64,000 nucleotides of DNA, taken from positions 33,130,501-33,194,500 of the forward strand of contig NC_083382.1 in NCBI RefSeq assembly GCF_031755915.1, given 5' to 3'. Below, piece after piece: positions 1 to 12,560 of this stretch (positions within the stretch are counted from its first letter, which is position 1; every line of letters begins with the position of its first letter). The position numbers and the translations under genes are program-made. Source of the stretch: Ziziphus jujuba. Lineage: Eukaryota; Streptophyta; Magnoliopsida; Rosales; Rhamnaceae. Below the pieces are notes generated by a model. It made no database searches. It worked only from the letters and a program-made list of their open reading frames with translations, and was not told the DNA's origin.

Positions 1-1393
1 CCGCCTCCATCACTTGATCTTCGATGCAGAAGAAACATTCCTTGATTAACTGGCTAGGCCACAAGGATTCTCCTGCAGGAGTGGCTATCTCTACTAGACA
101 TTCTAAAGAAGTAGTGGTCATACCGACCCGAGTGACGAATTCCTTGGAGATAAATGAATGTGTTGCTCCCGGGTCTATAAGTACTAATGCATCATTACCA
201 AGTATATTCAACGTACCTGCCACGACGTCCGGTGTAGCTAGGGCCTCCTGCTGCGTCATCGCAAACACTCGACCCTGCCCTGTCTGCTGGGGCCTCCGTC
301 CTCTACCCCTGCTCGGTCCAACAGGCTGTGGGACTGATCCCGATGAACCTCCTACTGCATAACTCCCTCGGGAACTCTGACCCCGCGATCCACTGGCCTG
401 ATGTGATGGTGGGCTCACCCCTAACACTCCCGCCTCTCCATAAGGGCAATTTCTCTTAATATGTCCCGCCTGTCCACACTGAAAGCACACACCCTCAAAC
501 TGGCAAATCCCATGGTGTGCTCTATTGCAACGTCTGCAGAATGGCTTGGGGCTAAACCCAGAGTGCTGATATGAGCTCGTGCCGCCGCTGATGGAATGGC
601 GCGCTGGTTGGGGCATACGATAGCCGCCTCTCCTCTGAAATCTGCCTCGAGGGCTGAACCCACCACTGTCTGAGCCTGAACTATGACTCTTCTTAGATGC
701 CCCCTGTCGAGGTACCCCGCTGTACGAACCTTCGAACGGTCTGCGCCTCGAGGGTCTGTGTATCTCCGCCTGTCTCTCTAGCTCGAGCGCTGCATCCCTG
801 GCGGACTGATAGGTGGGGTGTACTGACCCAGAAAGGGTGTAGCCGATGCTCTCGTTCAACCCGTCTATGAACCTCACCTTCTTCGCGTGATCGTCGGGAA
901 TCAAGTGCATGCAGAACTCTGACAGCTCCCGGAACCTCCTCTCGTACTCTGTCACCGTCATGTTTCCCTGGCGCAGTCCCTCGAACTCTCTCCTTCTCGC
1001 CTCACGGTAGGCAGGAGGACAGAACTCAGTAGAGAAGGCAATCTTGAACTGGTCCCACGTATGCCTTCTGCGGGTCTTCTCCATTTGCCACCACTTCCGG
1101 GCGTCTCCCTCTAACATGAACCCAGAAATCCTCACCATATCCTCATCGGGGCACTGCATCCCCTCTTCCAAGATTTTCTCCATGCTGGATAGCCACTTCA
1201 AGGCTGCAGCTGGGCCTTGGCTTCCATCGAACTCCACGGCTCCTAAACGTCGAGCCTGATCCACGGATCGGTTACTAGAGCTTGAACCTCCTAAGGCTCT
1301 AGTTAGCTGAGAGACCAGATCTCTAAGGCTTGATCGACTCCCGGAACTCTCAGCCGAGCGTTCCCGAGTTCTACGTGTGTCCCGCCGACTCAT
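1..1393 (-). CDS. gypsy gag-pol, N-terminal part, cut by the window edge
   Basis: This is the first 464 codons of the same polyprotein encoded at 4539-9113, starting at the ATG complementary to 1391-1393 and running off the left edge. It holds the gag domain, the CX2CX4HX4C zinc knuckle and the start of the protease. One coding difference from the right copy was seen: G at 7835 is T at 115, changing Pro to Thr at about residue 427, just after the protease active site. No stop or frameshift was seen in the visible part, so this copy may also be intact, but pol lies outside the window. Confidence 0.9.
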   Translation of the reverse strand, partial: MSRRDTRRTRERSAESSGSRSSLRDLVSQLTRALGGSSSSNRSVDQARRLGAVEFDGSQGPAAALKWLSSMEKILEEGMQCPDEDMVRISGFMLEGDARKWWQMEKTRRRHTWDQFKIAFSTEFCPPAYREARRREFEGLRQGNMTVTEYERRFRELSEFCMHLIPDDHAKKVRFIDGLNESIGYTLSGSVHPTYQSARDAALELERQAEIHRPSRRRPFEGSYSGVPRQGASKKSHSSGSDSGGFSPRGRFQRRGGYRMPQPARHSISGGTSSYQHSGFSPKPFCRRCNRAHHGICQFEGVCFQCGQAGHIKRNCPYGEAGVLGVSPPSHQASGSRGQSSRGSYAVGGSSGSVPQPVGPSRGRGRRPQQTGQGRVFAMTQQEALATPDVVAGTLNILGNDALVLIDPGATHSFISKEFVTRVGMTTTSLECLVEIATPAGESLWPSQLIKECFFCIEDQVMEA

Positions 1394-1521
1394 CGTAGTC
1401 GATTACTGAAGAAACAAACAAGAGTTTAGAAACAGGGACACTTAAGCACGATTACAAAAGGAAGGAATTTACGGATGGGCTGTACAGCAATGCACAGTCC
1501 CTAAGGATTACAAGAACCTAT

Positions 1522-1533
1522 GCTCTGATACCA
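1522..1533 (-). other. Primer-binding site of the left gypsy element
   Basis: On the minus strand this reads TGGTATCAGAGC, the complement of the 3' end of initiator methionine tRNA. It sits two bases inside the LTR edge at 1536 and marks that LTR as the 5' LTR of the left element. Confidence 0.9.
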
Positions 1534-1535
1534 AC

Positions 1536-4494
1536 TGTCAGGACCCGTCCAGAATTCCTTCCCCGGAACCCTAGACAGCCCTGATCCCAGGGAAATACCA
1601 CCGAACCTTCCAACGGAAAATCCGGCAGCACCTCCCCTAAGGGATTTACTTACCACAAATTTACCTGCACTGAAAACACACTTCAAAAATATCCCCTTAT
1701 TCCTCCCACAAACTACAAATTGGTTCCACAAATTGCAGTACTTAAAAAAAATAAATACGGTAATCCAGTGCAAAATAAATACAACAAGCAATAAAAGAAT
1801 AACAGGGTACTGCCGAACTAAAACAGCGAGGAAGATCAAGTCCGCTCCGAGTGAACACCGACAACCTGGTACCTAGAGGAACGGAATTTAAGAGTGTGAG
1901 ATGCTAATCATCTCAGTGAGCGACCCTACTACTATACCATATATTATCACAGTAATAAGTATAAATAATAATTATTTGGAAATAATATTTTCTCTCAAAA
2001 CCCTTACAATTCACTCAGTTGGAAAGGTTCCCCTTTTAAAACAATTTCCACAAAACCTTTTATCCATATTCCCCGAAAACCAAGACATCAATTAAATACC
2101 AGAAGCGGTAACAATTATATTTTTAATTCCAATTCAGTTTCCAAACATTTTATTTTTAAAACACAGTTCTGAAAATCATTTGATGCACCCACTATATACC
2201 AGTGGCGCCAACAGTACCCAGCGTCCCAAGGTACCGCCAGACAGGAGGTTATAGAAAGAAACCGGCATACGGTCGCGTGGCGTCCCACAGCGCCGCTGCT
2301 AACCTGGTGTCCCGGCCAAAGGGGGGTGGCCGCCCTCTCCGATGGCATCCACAGGACACCCTCATAATATCAACCGCGCGCTACTCACACCCACCTGCGC
2401 GCTAATCACAACCGTGTGCACACTAACCATATCACATATACCATATCACATAATCAGAACACCAGTACGTGCACGGTGCATCTAAAAATTATAAAATCCA
2501 TAAATTTAAATCATAAAACAAATTTCACATTTTTCATAAGCATAGCGGGCATAATCCATCCGCTTGAACCGGGAAATTCTCCACAATTTCCTTATAATTA
2601 ATACCATAAATCCCATGATTTTCAAATCCACCAACTCCCAAATCCATCAATTCAAATATCCACATTTTTTCCAAGCATAAATAATTTCTCGAAATATCAT
2701 AATCAAATCCCATAATATTTTATGGGCATATTTCATAAAAATTGAAATCACCAACATAACCAAATATTTTCCTTGGAATATTTGAAAATCGAATCGTGCC
2801 CAATTTACCATTAAAACCACACCAATTTCAAAATCCTCAAAATCATAAAATAATTCCACACGGCATAAATTTGTAGAATTCGCATTTTCTTAAATCCAAT
2901 AAATTCATAAATAATTCTACAATAAATCCAATAAATATTTGGCACATAGAAATTAAATTCCAAATATTTAATTCACACATAATATATTCATCAATTAAAT
3001 TCCCCAAAATTAATTTGAAGGTGGGTCACTCACCTGGAGCACGCAATTAACCCATGATCCACTACGGGATCAATTCTACGACTCACCGGTGCTCCTAGAA
3101 CAAAATTCACAGACAGTCAAATAAATTAATATTTTATTCGGGTAATCCCCAAATGGGTACCCGGGGAGCGAACACCAAACGATAACTAAAATTTACGAAT
3201 GATATACCGAATCGAAGCTCGAGTGATGCTAATCACAGATCCGGTCTTAATTTCCGATGATCGTACCCGACGGGGTCGGAATTTTATCGGGAAGCTTTTC
3301 GGGTTTCGGCTCCGCAATTCTCCCAAACCGTCGCGAATTGGTGGAAACGGAAGTCGGATTTGGGTTCAGGAGGTCGAACACTGCGGACTGGAGCTGGCCG
3401 GAATTTTCAGGGTACTCGCCGGAACAGTACTTTCCGGCGGCCGCCACGTCACCGGCAACCGTCGCCGGAACAGTAATTTCCGACGGTGGCCGTTTGCTGT
3501 GAAATTTTGCAGATTTGTAGATCGTGAGGAGAGCAATCCAACGGGACCGACGGTGAGCAAAACGGAGGTCGGACGGCGGAGAAATCACCGTTTGAAGATT
3601 TTTGACCCCTCGCCGGAAAACGCTCCGATCCCGGCGCGTCGGTGGTCCGATGGTCGTGATTTTTGGTGGGTAGGCCGGACTTGAGGAGAGGATCAAGGCT
3701 GTCAGGCGCGTGTACTGTTTATAGGCCGGAATAGTGCCGATTCGCGGTGGCCGGCGGTGGAGGGGAAAAATCGCCGCCAAACTTCGGACGTCCGATCCGG
3801 GCGCGTCCGGCGGCCGTTCGCCGTGAAATTTGGAGGTTTTGCCGGAAATGAGGTGGGCAATCTGGCTGGCCGGTGCGTGTACAGTAACTAGGCCGGAAAA
3901 ACGTGAAAATGGCCGGCGGCCGGCGGGTCCTCTTTCTCTCTTTCTCTCTCCTCTCTCTCTTTCTCTCTCTTCTCTCTCTTTCTCTCTCTTCCCCGAGAGT
4001 TTTTCAAAATTAAAACCCTGTGTGACACTGTTCATGCCACGTGGACCACTCAGAAGCTGACACGTGGCATTTCACTGTTCACGACCCAAAAACATTAAAA
4101 TAATACGGTATCCGGTAAACTTCAAACGTCCATAACTTTTTAACCGGATGTCCGATTTAAGCGTGCCGCTAGTCTATGAACTCGTATCGACGAGTACTTT
4201 ACAACCATACAAGAGTCAACTCACAATTACATCACAAGAAAAAGTCAACTCCCGGCACCTTTTAGACAGTTTACACTTCAACTTGTTTTGCCCATAACTT
4301 TCAAACCGTAGCTCCGTTTTCGACGTGCTACTAGTCTACGAACTCAGGGCGTCATGCACTTCGCCACGGTACCCTGGTCAACTCGAAATTCCCACCGAGT
4401 CAAAAAGTCAACTTTGACCCCTTCGGTCAACGGTCAACGGTCAACCTCGGTCAACGTGCACGGATTCCGGTGCGATTCGGGACGGGGTGTTACA
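1536..4494 (-). repeat. Shared middle LTR of the gypsy array (2959 bp)
   Basis: The LTR begins TGTAACACC on the minus strand and ends CTGACA, giving TG...CA ends. It is identical in length to the LTR at 9256-12214 and differs at two sites (3570 and 3723), about 0.07 percent. A CT-rich tract lies at about 3930-3990. The open frames in it (for example 3247-4035 minus, 262 codons, Arg/Glu-rich across the CT tract) look like by-products of composition, not genes. Such a long LTR is usual for Tekay/Del chromoviruses. Confidence 0.95.
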
Positions 4495-4507
4495 GCCTTC
4501 CCCCCTT
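4495..4507 (-). other. Polypurine tract of the right gypsy element
   Basis: The minus strand reads AAGGGGGGAAGGC directly next to the LTR end at 4494. This is the expected plus-strand priming site and marks 1536-4494 as the 3' LTR of the right element. Confidence 0.85.
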
Positions 4508-4538
4508 ACAAAAATTTCGTCCTCGAAATTTCCGCACG

Positions 4539-7500
4539 TCACTGGAACAGATACGGGTACTGCTCACGCATCTGTGCTTCGGGTTCCCACGTTGCTTCCT
4601 CGACCAAGTGGTTCCGCCATAAGACCTTAACTAGAGGAATAGTCTTGTTGCGTAGCGTGCGTTCCTCGCGATCCAAAATCTGTACTGGCTGCTCCACATA
4701 CGAAAGATCTTCCCTTATCTCTATATCCGGACTCTCGAGTACGTGCGAAGGGTCTGCAATATACTTCCGTAGCATCGACACATGAAACACGTTGTGTACT
4801 CGAGCTAGCTCTTCCGGTAACGCCAACCTATACGCCACCGGGCCAATCCTCTCCGTAACCTCGTAAGGCCCAATATAACGAGGACCCAACTTACCTCGTC
4901 GTCCAAAACGTACTACTCCTTTCCATGGAGATAGTTTTAGGAATACCCAATCTCCTACCTCGAATTCCAAATCCTTTCTACGCACATCGGCGTAACTCTT
5001 CTGTCTATCTTGGGCAACCTTCAATCGATCCCTAATGATCTTCACCTTGTCCAAGGTCATCCTTAAATACTCAGATCCGACCGCATTAGTTGTTGCAAGG
5101 AGCCTCTCTTCTCCTACCTCACTCCAACACAAAGGTGTCCGACACTGCCTCCCATATAAAGCTTCATACGGGGACATTCCAGTACTCGCTTGATAACTGT
5201 TGTTGTAGACAAACTTTATCAGTGGCAGTTGTTCATCCCAGCTACCGCTAAATTGCATAATGCAAGACCTTAGCATGTCTTCTAATGTCTGGATTGTGCG
5301 CTCTGCTTGTCCATCAGATTGTGGGTGAAAAGCGGTGCTGTAGTTAAGTCTTGCTCCTAGTGCATCAGCCAACTTCCGCCATAGTCGTGAAGTAAAGCGC
5401 GGATCTCGATCGGAGACGATGGCTAACGGTACTCCATGAAGACTTACAATGCGTTGCACGAACAACTGGGCTAACTTCTCGGGCGAAAAACGTTCTCGTA
5501 CCGGTAGGAAGTGTGCCGACTTGGTGAGACGATCAATGATTACCCAAATGCCGTCGTACCTTCTAGGTGTGGAAGGAAGCTTGAATACGAAGTCCATGTT
5601 GAGTTCTTCCCACTTCCACACGGGAATCGGTAAAGGTTGGAGTAGTCCCGAAGGCTTCTGTCTTTCTGCTTTCACTTGTTGACAAATCAAACACTTTGAT
5701 ACAAAGTCTGCCACTTCTCTCTTCATACCAATCCACCAATAATACTTAACAAGCGTCCGATACATCTTGGTACTCCCAGGATGCATCGCATACATCGAGC
5801 TATGCGCCTCCTCCAAAATCTCCTTCTTGAGTCCTGGGATATCCGGAACGCAAAGTCGTCCTTTATACACGAGGGCTCCATCCCTCCTTATGGAAAATTC
5901 CGGATCAAGACCTTCTTGTACCTTGCCCTTAATTGTCCTCAACTTAGGATCTTCCATTTGGGTCTCTACTATACGATCCACCAACACCGGTCGTACCTGG
6001 AAGCTAGCCATGAGAACTCCTGAAGGATGCATATGCATTAACACCCCCATCTTCTTCAACTCCACCATGAGAGGTAGTTGGATGACTTGGATGTGAGCAA
6101 GGGATCCAGTAGCCTTCCTACTCAAAGCATCTGCCACTACATTCGCCTTACCCGGGTGATAGTCAATCACACAGTCATAATCCTTTAACAACTCCATCCA
6201 TCGCCTTTGCCTCATATTTAACTCCTTCTGAGTGAAAATATACTTGAGGCTCTTGTGGTCGGTATAGATTTGGCACGTGGCCCCATACAAGTAGTGCCTC
6301 CACTTCTTTAGAGCAAAGACTACCGCCGCCAATTCTAAGTCGTGCGTAGGGTAATTCTGTTCGTGCTGCTTCAATTTCCGAGATGCATACGCTACCACCC
6401 TTTGATTCTGCATTAGCACGCAACCCAACCCTTGATGGGATGCATCACAATAAACTTCAAAACCTTCATTCCCATCAGGTAAAGTTAAAACAGGTGCGGA
6501 TGTCAACTTTTGCTTCAACTCCTGAAAACTCTGTTCACACCTGTCCGTCCAACTAAATTCAACATTCTTTCGGGTCAATCTATGAAGCGGCCCGGCAATC
6601 CTTGAAAACCCTTCAATAAAACGACGGTAGTAACCCGCTAATCCAAGAAAACTTCGTACCTCCCTCACAGTGGTAGGGCGCTCCCAACTCAACACTGCCT
6701 TTACCTTATCAGGGTCCACATAGATACCTTCTGCCGACACGATATGTCCGAGAAAACCCACTTGATTCAACCAGAATTCACACTTGTCGAATTTAGCATA
6801 TAGCTGATGCTGCCTTAGAGTTTGGAGCACTCTCTTCAAATGCCTCACGTGCTCTTCTTGGCTCCTTGAATAGATCAGAATGTCATCGATAAATACAATG
6901 ACAAAATGATCCAAGTACGGACGAAACACCCTATTCATCAAGTCCATGAAAGCTGCTGGGGCATTGGTGAGTCCGAACGACATCACTAGGAATTCATAAT
7001 GTCCGTACCTCGTCCTAAAGGCAGTCTTAGGAATGTCCGACTCTCGGATCCTTAACTGATGGTATCCCGACCTCAAGTCGATCTTGGAGAACACCTTGGC
7101 ACCTTGGAGTTGGTCGAATAGATCATCTATCCTTGGCAACGGATAGCGATTAGGAATGGTGACCTTATTAAGTTGTCGGTAGTCTATACACAGCCTTAGA
7201 CTACCATCCTTTTTCTTTACAAACAAAACTGGGGCTCCCCACGGCGATATACTTGGTCTAATAAACCCCTTATCTACCAAATCTTGCAACTGGACCTTTA
7301 GCTCCCTTAACTCCGCTGGAGCCATCCGATACGGTGGTAGAGAAATAGGCACGGTGCCTGGAATCAATTCAATGGGAAAGTCAACTTCCCTTTCCGGAGG
7401 CAATCCTGGTAACTCCTTAGGAAACACGTCCGGGAAATCCCTCACAACGGGCATGTCTTCCAACCTGACCCCACTTACTCGGGTATCTATCACATGAGCC

Positions 7501-9113
7501 AAATACCCCTGGCAACCTTTATTCAGTAGCTTCTTGGCGGTAAAGGTAGATATCAACCTCGGTAAGGGCCTTCCAACTCCTCCACGGAATACTACTTCTG
7601 GCAACCCTGGCCTCCTGAATGTAACTTCCTTGCTGAAACAGTCTACAGATGCATGGTTCCTTGCCAACCAATCCATGCCCAAAATTACATCAAGTCCGGA
7701 CAGATCCAACAGGATCAAGTCCGCCTCCATCACTTGATCTTCGATGCAGAAGAAACATTCCTTGATTAACTGGCTAGGCCACAAGGATTCTCCTGCAGGA
7801 GTGGCTATCTCTACTAGACATTCTAAAGAAGTAGGGGTCATACCGACCCGAGTGACGAATTCCTTGGAGATAAATGAATGTGTTGCTCCCGGGTCTATAA
7901 GTACTAATGCATCATTACCAAGTATATTCAACGTACCTGCCACGACGTCCGGTGTAGCTAGGGCCTCCTGCTGCGTCATCGCAAACACTCGACCCTGCCC
8001 TGTCTGCTGGGGCCTCCGTCCTCTACCCCTGCTCGGTCCAACAGGCTGTGGGACTGATCCCGATGAACCTCCTACTGCATAACTCCCTCGGGAACTCTGA
8101 CCCCGCGATCCACTGGCCTGATGTGATGGTGGGCTCACCCCTAACACTCCCGCCTCTCCATAAGGGCAATTTCTCTTAATATGTCCCGCCTGTCCACACT
8201 GAAAGCACACACCCTCAAACTGGCAAATCCCATGGTGTGCTCTATTGCAACGTCTGCAGAATGGCTTGGGGCTAAACCCAGAGTGCTGATATGAGCTCGT
8301 GCCGCCGCTGATGGAATGGCGCGCTGGTTGGGGCATACGATAGCCGCCTCTCCTCTGAAATCTGCCTCGAGGGCTGAACCCACCACTGTCTGAGCCTGAA
8401 CTATGACTCTTCTTAGATGCCCCCTGTCGAGGTACCCCGCTGTACGAACCTTCGAACGGTCTGCGCCTCGAGGGTCTGTGTATCTCCGCCTGTCTCTCTA
8501 GCTCGAGCGCTGCATCCCTGGCGGACTGATAGGTGGGGTGTACTGACCCAGAAAGGGTGTAGCCGATGCTCTCGTTCAACCCGTCTATGAACCTCACCTT
8601 CTTCGCGTGATCGTCGGGAATCAAGTGCATGCAGAACTCTGACAGCTCCCGGAACCTCCTCTCGTACTCTGTCACCGTCATGTTTCCCTGGCGCAGTCCC
8701 TCGAACTCTCTCCTTCTCGCCTCACGGTAGGCAGGAGGACAGAACTCAGTAGAGAAGGCAATCTTGAACTGGTCCCACGTATGCCTTCTGCGGGTCTTCT
8801 CCATTTGCCACCACTTCCGGGCGTCTCCCTCTAACATGAACCCAGAAATCCTCACCATATCCTCATCGGGGCACTGCATCCCCTCTTCCAAGATTTTCTC
8901 CATGCTGGATAGCCACTTCAAGGCTGCAGCTGGGCCTTGGCTTCCATCGAACTCCACGGCTCCTAAACGTCGAGCCTGATCCACGGATCGGTTACTAGAG
9001 CTTGAACCTCCTAAGGCTCTAGTTAGCTGAGAGACCAGATCTCTAAGGCTTGATCGACTCCCGGAACTCTCAGCCGAGCGTTCCCGAGTTCTACGTGTGT
9101 CCCGCCGACTCAT
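4539..9113 (-). CDS. Intact gypsy (Tekay-type chromovirus) gag-pol polyprotein
   Basis: One uninterrupted frame of 1524 codons encodes capsid, protease, reverse transcriptase, RNase H, integrase and a chromodomain in the gypsy order. Visible motifs: retrotransposon gag at about 50-215; zinc knuckle C303, C306, H311, C316; protease [10 protein letters not shown] with Asp407 (Pro replaces the usual Ser/Thr of D-S/T-G); reverse transcriptase with FIDDIL at 741-746; RNase H acidic residues near D890, E927, D952; integrase HHCC with H1104, H1111, C1141, C1144 and catalytic D1174, D1235, E1271 (35 residues between the last two); C-terminal chromodomain at about 1475-1520 with VKVLWRNH and EEATWEPE. 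Chromodomains in this clade are thought to guide insertion to chromatin. The start is the first ATG inside the PBS, 142 bases from the LTR. Clade assignment is by motif memory. Confidence 0.95.
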   Translation of the reverse strand: MSRRDTRRTRERSAESSGSRSSLRDLVSQLTRALGGSSSSNRSVDQARRLGAVEFDGSQGPAAALKWLSSMEKILEEGMQCPDEDMVRISGFMLEGDARKWWQMEKTRRRHTWDQFKIAFSTEFCPPAYREARRREFEGLRQGNMTVTEYERRFRELSEFCMHLIPDDHAKKVRFIDGLNESIGYTLSGSVHPTYQSARDAALELERQAEIHRPSRRRPFEGSYSGVPRQGASKKSHSSGSDSGGFSPRGRFQRRGGYRMPQPARHSISGGTSSYQHSGFSPKPFCRRCNRAHHGICQFEGVCFQCGQAGHIKRNCPYGEAGVLGVSPPSHQASGSRGQSSRGSYAVGGSSGSVPQPVGPSRGRGRRPQQTGQGRVFAMTQQEALATPDVVAGTLNILGNDALVLIDPGATHSFISKEFVTRVGMTPTSLECLVEIATPAGESLWPSQLIKECFFCIEDQVMEADLILLDLSGLDVILGMDWLARNHASVDCFSKEVTFRRPGLPEVVFRGGVGRPLPRLISTFTAKKLLNKGCQGYLAHVIDTRVSGVRLEDMPVVRDFPDVFPKELPGLPPEREVDFPIELIPGTVPISLPPYRMAPAELRELKVQLQDLVDKGFIRPSISPWGAPVLFVKKKDGSLRLCIDYRQLNKVTIPNRYPLPRIDDLFDQLQGAKVFSKIDLRSGYHQLRIRESDIPKTAFRTRYGHYEFLVMSFGLTNAPAAFMDLMNRVFRPYLDHFVIVFIDDILIYSRSQEEHVRHLKRVLQTLRQHQLYAKFDKCEFWLNQVGFLGHIVSAEGIYVDPDKVKAVLSWERPTTVREVRSFLGLAGYYRRFIEGFSRIAGPLHRLTRKNVEFSWTDRCEQSFQELKQKLTSAPVLTLPDGNEGFEVYCDASHQGLGCVLMQNQRVVAYASRKLKQHEQNYPTHDLELAAVVFALKKWRHYLYGATCQIYTDHKSLKYIFTQKELNMRQRRWMELLKDYDCVIDYHPGKANVVADALSRKATGSLAHIQVIQLPLMVELKKMGVLMHMHPSGVLMASFQVRPVLVDRIVETQMEDPKLRTIKGKVQEGLDPEFSIRRDGALVYKGRLCVPDIPGLKKEILEEAHSSMYAMHPGSTKMYRTLVKYYWWIGMKREVADFVSKCLICQQVKAERQKPSGLLQPLPIPVWKWEELNMDFVFKLPSTPRRYDGIWVIIDRLTKSAHFLPVRERFSPEKLAQLFVQRIVSLHGVPLAIVSDRDPRFTSRLWRKLADALGARLNYSTAFHPQSDGQAERTIQTLEDMLRSCIMQFSGSWDEQLPLIKFVYNNSYQASTGMSPYEALYGRQCRTPLCWSEVGEERLLATTNAVGSEYLRMTLDKVKIIRDRLKVAQDRQKSYADVRRKDLEFEVGDWVFLKLSPWKGVVRFGRRGKLGPRYIGPYEVTERIGPVAYRLALPEELARVHNVFHVSMLRKYIADPSHVLESPDIEIREDLSYVEQPVQILDREERTLRNKTIPLVKVLWRNHLVEEATWEPEAQMREQYPYLFQ

Positions 9114-9241
9114 CGTAGTCGATTACTGAAGAAACAAACAAGAGTTTAGAAACAGGGACACTTAAGCACGATTACAAAAGGAAGGAATTTACGGATGGGC
9201 TGTACAGCAATGCACAGTCCCTAAGGATTACAAGAACCTAT

Positions 9242-9253
9242 GCTCTGATACCA
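9242..9253 (-). other. Primer-binding site of the right gypsy element
   Basis: Minus strand TGGTATCAGAGC, complementary to initiator tRNA-Met, two bases from the inner edge of the 5' LTR at 9256. Confidence 0.92.
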
Positions 9254-9255
9254 AC

Positions 9256-12214
9256 TGTCAGGACCCGTCCAGAATTCCTTCCCCGGAACCCTAGACAGCC
9301 CTGATCCCAGGGAAATACCACCGAACCTTCCAACGGAAAATCCGGCAGCACCTCCCCTAAGGGATTTACTTACCACAAATTTACCTGCACTGAAAACACA
9401 CTTCAAAAATATCCCCTTATTCCTCCCACAAACTACAAATTGGTTCCACAAATTGCAGTACTTAAAAAAAATAAATACGGTAATCCAGTGCAAAATAAAT
9501 ACAACAAGCAATAAAAGAATAACAGGGTACTGCCGAACTAAAACAGCGAGGAAGATCAAGTCCGCTCCGAGTGAACACCGACAACCTGGTACCTAGAGGA
9601 ACGGAATTTAAGAGTGTGAGATGCTAATCATCTCAGTGAGCGACCCTACTACTATACCATATATTATCACAGTAATAAGTATAAATAATAATTATTTGGA
9701 AATAATATTTTCTCTCAAAACCCTTACAATTCACTCAGTTGGAAAGGTTCCCCTTTTAAAACAATTTCCACAAAACCTTTTATCCATATTCCCCGAAAAC
9801 CAAGACATCAATTAAATACCAGAAGCGGTAACAATTATATTTTTAATTCCAATTCAGTTTCCAAACATTTTATTTTTAAAACACAGTTCTGAAAATCATT
9901 TGATGCACCCACTATATACCAGTGGCGCCAACAGTACCCAGCGTCCCAAGGTACCGCCAGACAGGAGGTTATAGAAAGAAACCGGCATACGGTCGCGTGG
10001 CGTCCCACAGCGCCGCTGCTAACCTGGTGTCCCGGCCAAAGGGGGGTGGCCGCCCTCTCCGATGGCATCCACAGGACACCCTCATAATATCAACCGCGCG
10101 CTACTCACACCCACCTGCGCGCTAATCACAACCGTGTGCACACTAACCATATCACATATACCATATCACATAATCAGAACACCAGTACGTGCACGGTGCA
10201 TCTAAAAATTATAAAATCCATAAATTTAAATCATAAAACAAATTTCACATTTTTCATAAGCATAGCGGGCATAATCCATCCGCTTGAACCGGGAAATTCT
10301 CCACAATTTCCTTATAATTAATACCATAAATCCCATGATTTTCAAATCCACCAACTCCCAAATCCATCAATTCAAATATCCACATTTTTTCCAAGCATAA
10401 ATAATTTCTCGAAATATCATAATCAAATCCCATAATATTTTATGGGCATATTTCATAAAAATTGAAATCACCAACATAACCAAATATTTTCCTTGGAATA
10501 TTTGAAAATCGAATCGTGCCCAATTTACCATTAAAACCACACCAATTTCAAAATCCTCAAAATCATAAAATAATTCCACACGGCATAAATTTGTAGAATT
10601 CGCATTTTCTTAAATCCAATAAATTCATAAATAATTCTACAATAAATCCAATAAATATTTGGCACATAGAAATTAAATTCCAAATATTTAATTCACACAT
10701 AATATATTCATCAATTAAATTCCCCAAAATTAATTTGAAGGTGGGTCACTCACCTGGAGCACGCAATTAACCCATGATCCACTACGGGATCAATTCTACG
10801 ACTCACCGGTGCTCCTAGAACAAAATTCACAGACAGTCAAATAAATTAATATTTTATTCGGGTAATCCCCAAATGGGTACCCGGGGAGCGAACACCAAAC
10901 GATAACTAAAATTTACGAATGATATACCGAATCGAAGCTCGAGTGATGCTAATCACAGATCCGGTCTTAATTTCCGATGATCGTACCCGACGGGGTCGGA
11001 ATTTTATCGGGAAGCTTTTCGGGTTTCGGCTCCGCAATTCTCCCAAACCGTCGCGAATTGGTGGAAACGGAAGTCGGATTTGGGTTCAGGAGGTCGAACA
11101 CTGCGGACTGGAGCTGGCCGGAATTTTCAGGGTACTCGCCGGAACAGTACTTTCCGGCGGCCGCCACGTCACCGGCAACCGTCGCCGGAACAGTAATTTC
11201 CGACGGTGGCCGTTTGCTGTGAAATTTTGCAGATTTGTAGATCGTGAGGAGAGCAATCCAACGGGACCGACGGTGAGCAAAACGGAGGTTGGACGGCGGA
11301 GAAATCACCGTTTGAAGATTTTTGACCCCTCGCCGGAAAACGCTCCGATCCCGGCGCGTCGGTGGTCCGATGGTCGTGATTTTTGGTGGGTAGGCCGGAC
11401 TTGAGGAGAGGATCAAGGCTGTCAGGCGCGTGTACTGTTTATCGGCCGGAATAGTGCCGATTCGCGGTGGCCGGCGGTGGAGGGGAAAAATCGCCGCCAA
11501 ACTTCGGACGTCCGATCCGGGCGCGTCCGGCGGCCGTTCGCCGTGAAATTTGGAGGTTTTGCCGGAAATGAGGTGGGCAATCTGGCTGGCCGGTGCGTGT
11601 ACAGTAACTAGGCCGGAAAAACGTGAAAATGGCCGGCGGCCGGCGGGTCCTCTTTCTCTCTTTCTCTCTCCTCTCTCTCTTTCTCTCTCTTCTCTCTCTT
11701 TCTCTCTCTTCCCCGAGAGTTTTTCAAAATTAAAACCCTGTGTGACACTGTTCATGCCACGTGGACCACTCAGAAGCTGACACGTGGCATTTCACTGTTC
11801 ACGACCCAAAAACATTAAAATAATACGGTATCCGGTAAACTTCAAACGTCCATAACTTTTTAACCGGATGTCCGATTTAAGCGTGCCGCTAGTCTATGAA
11901 CTCGTATCGACGAGTACTTTACAACCATACAAGAGTCAACTCACAATTACATCACAAGAAAAAGTCAACTCCCGGCACCTTTTAGACAGTTTACACTTCA
12001 ACTTGTTTTGCCCATAACTTTCAAACCGTAGCTCCGTTTTCGACGTGCTACTAGTCTACGAACTCAGGGCGTCATGCACTTCGCCACGGTACCCTGGTCA
12101 ACTCGAAATTCCCACCGAGTCAAAAAGTCAACTTTGACCCCTTCGGTCAACGGTCAACGGTCAACCTCGGTCAACGTGCACGGATTCCGGTGCGATTCGG
12201 GACGGGGTGTTACA
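9256..12214 (-). repeat. 5' LTR of the right gypsy element (2959 bp)
   Basis: Same ends and length as 1536-4494, with two noticed differences: T at 11290 (C at 3570, a CG to TG transition) and C at 11443 (A at 3723). It would carry the promoter for gag-pol; I did not fix a TATA box with confidence. The outer flank is GGAGC, the candidate target duplication for the array. Confidence 0.95.
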
Positions 12215-12560
12215 GGAGCTTATTGGAGTTGAGGTTTTCATATTAGAGTTGCTTTTGAAGTTTTTAAGCAAATTTTTTTTCCATTTTTTGCATTGTGTAT
12301 CTTGTGATTTCTTTTGGATGATAAAAATAAATTGTAATTATACAATTGTAGTTAAAAATAAAATATAAGTTTTTGGATGATTTTGGTTCTATACAATTCA
12401 TAGAGAACATGGATATTACAAGGTATGAGCTATTGCCTCAATTGTTAGATTTGAACCTTTGTACTTCTTTATGGATACTTTAGGTATTTAATTATTTTCT
12501 TTGAAACTTGTATGCTAAATATTGTAACTAACTGCAGATATTTCGTTTGATTTCATCCAG
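12215..12560. other. Non-coding flank between gypsy array and dead exon
   Basis: AT-rich sequence with no supported gene. It ends in TTTCATCCAG, a good 3' splice site for the exon remnant that follows, so it may be old intron of that gene. Confidence 0.5.

Larger units (their letters stand above)
1..12214 (-). mobile_element. Tandem Ty3/gypsy (Tekay-type) array with a shared LTR
   Basis: The order seen is partial internal region (1-1535), LTR (1536-4494), full internal region (4495-9255), LTR (9256-12214). Bases 1-4494 repeat 7721-12214 with only three differences noticed (115 T against G at 7835, 3570 C against T at 11290, 3723 A against C at 11443). The middle LTR has a primer-binding site on its left and a polypurine tract on its right, so it serves as the 5' LTR of the left element and the 3' LTR of the right one. 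No target duplication flanks the middle LTR. The right border is followed by GGAGC; the matching left flank is outside the window. Unequal LTR recombination is the simplest origin; an assembly duplication cannot be excluded. Confidence 0.93.

Noticed and set aside
24..362. Plus-strand open frame of 112 codons and its copy at 7744-8082
   Set aside because: Lies opposite the gag-pol frame; shadow of the real coding strand.
3247..4035. 262-codon open frame in the gypsy LTR (and its copy at 10967-11755)
   Set aside because: Arg/Glu-rich over a CT microsatellite, no domain, overlaps several other frames; explained by composition and conserved only because the LTRs are near identical.
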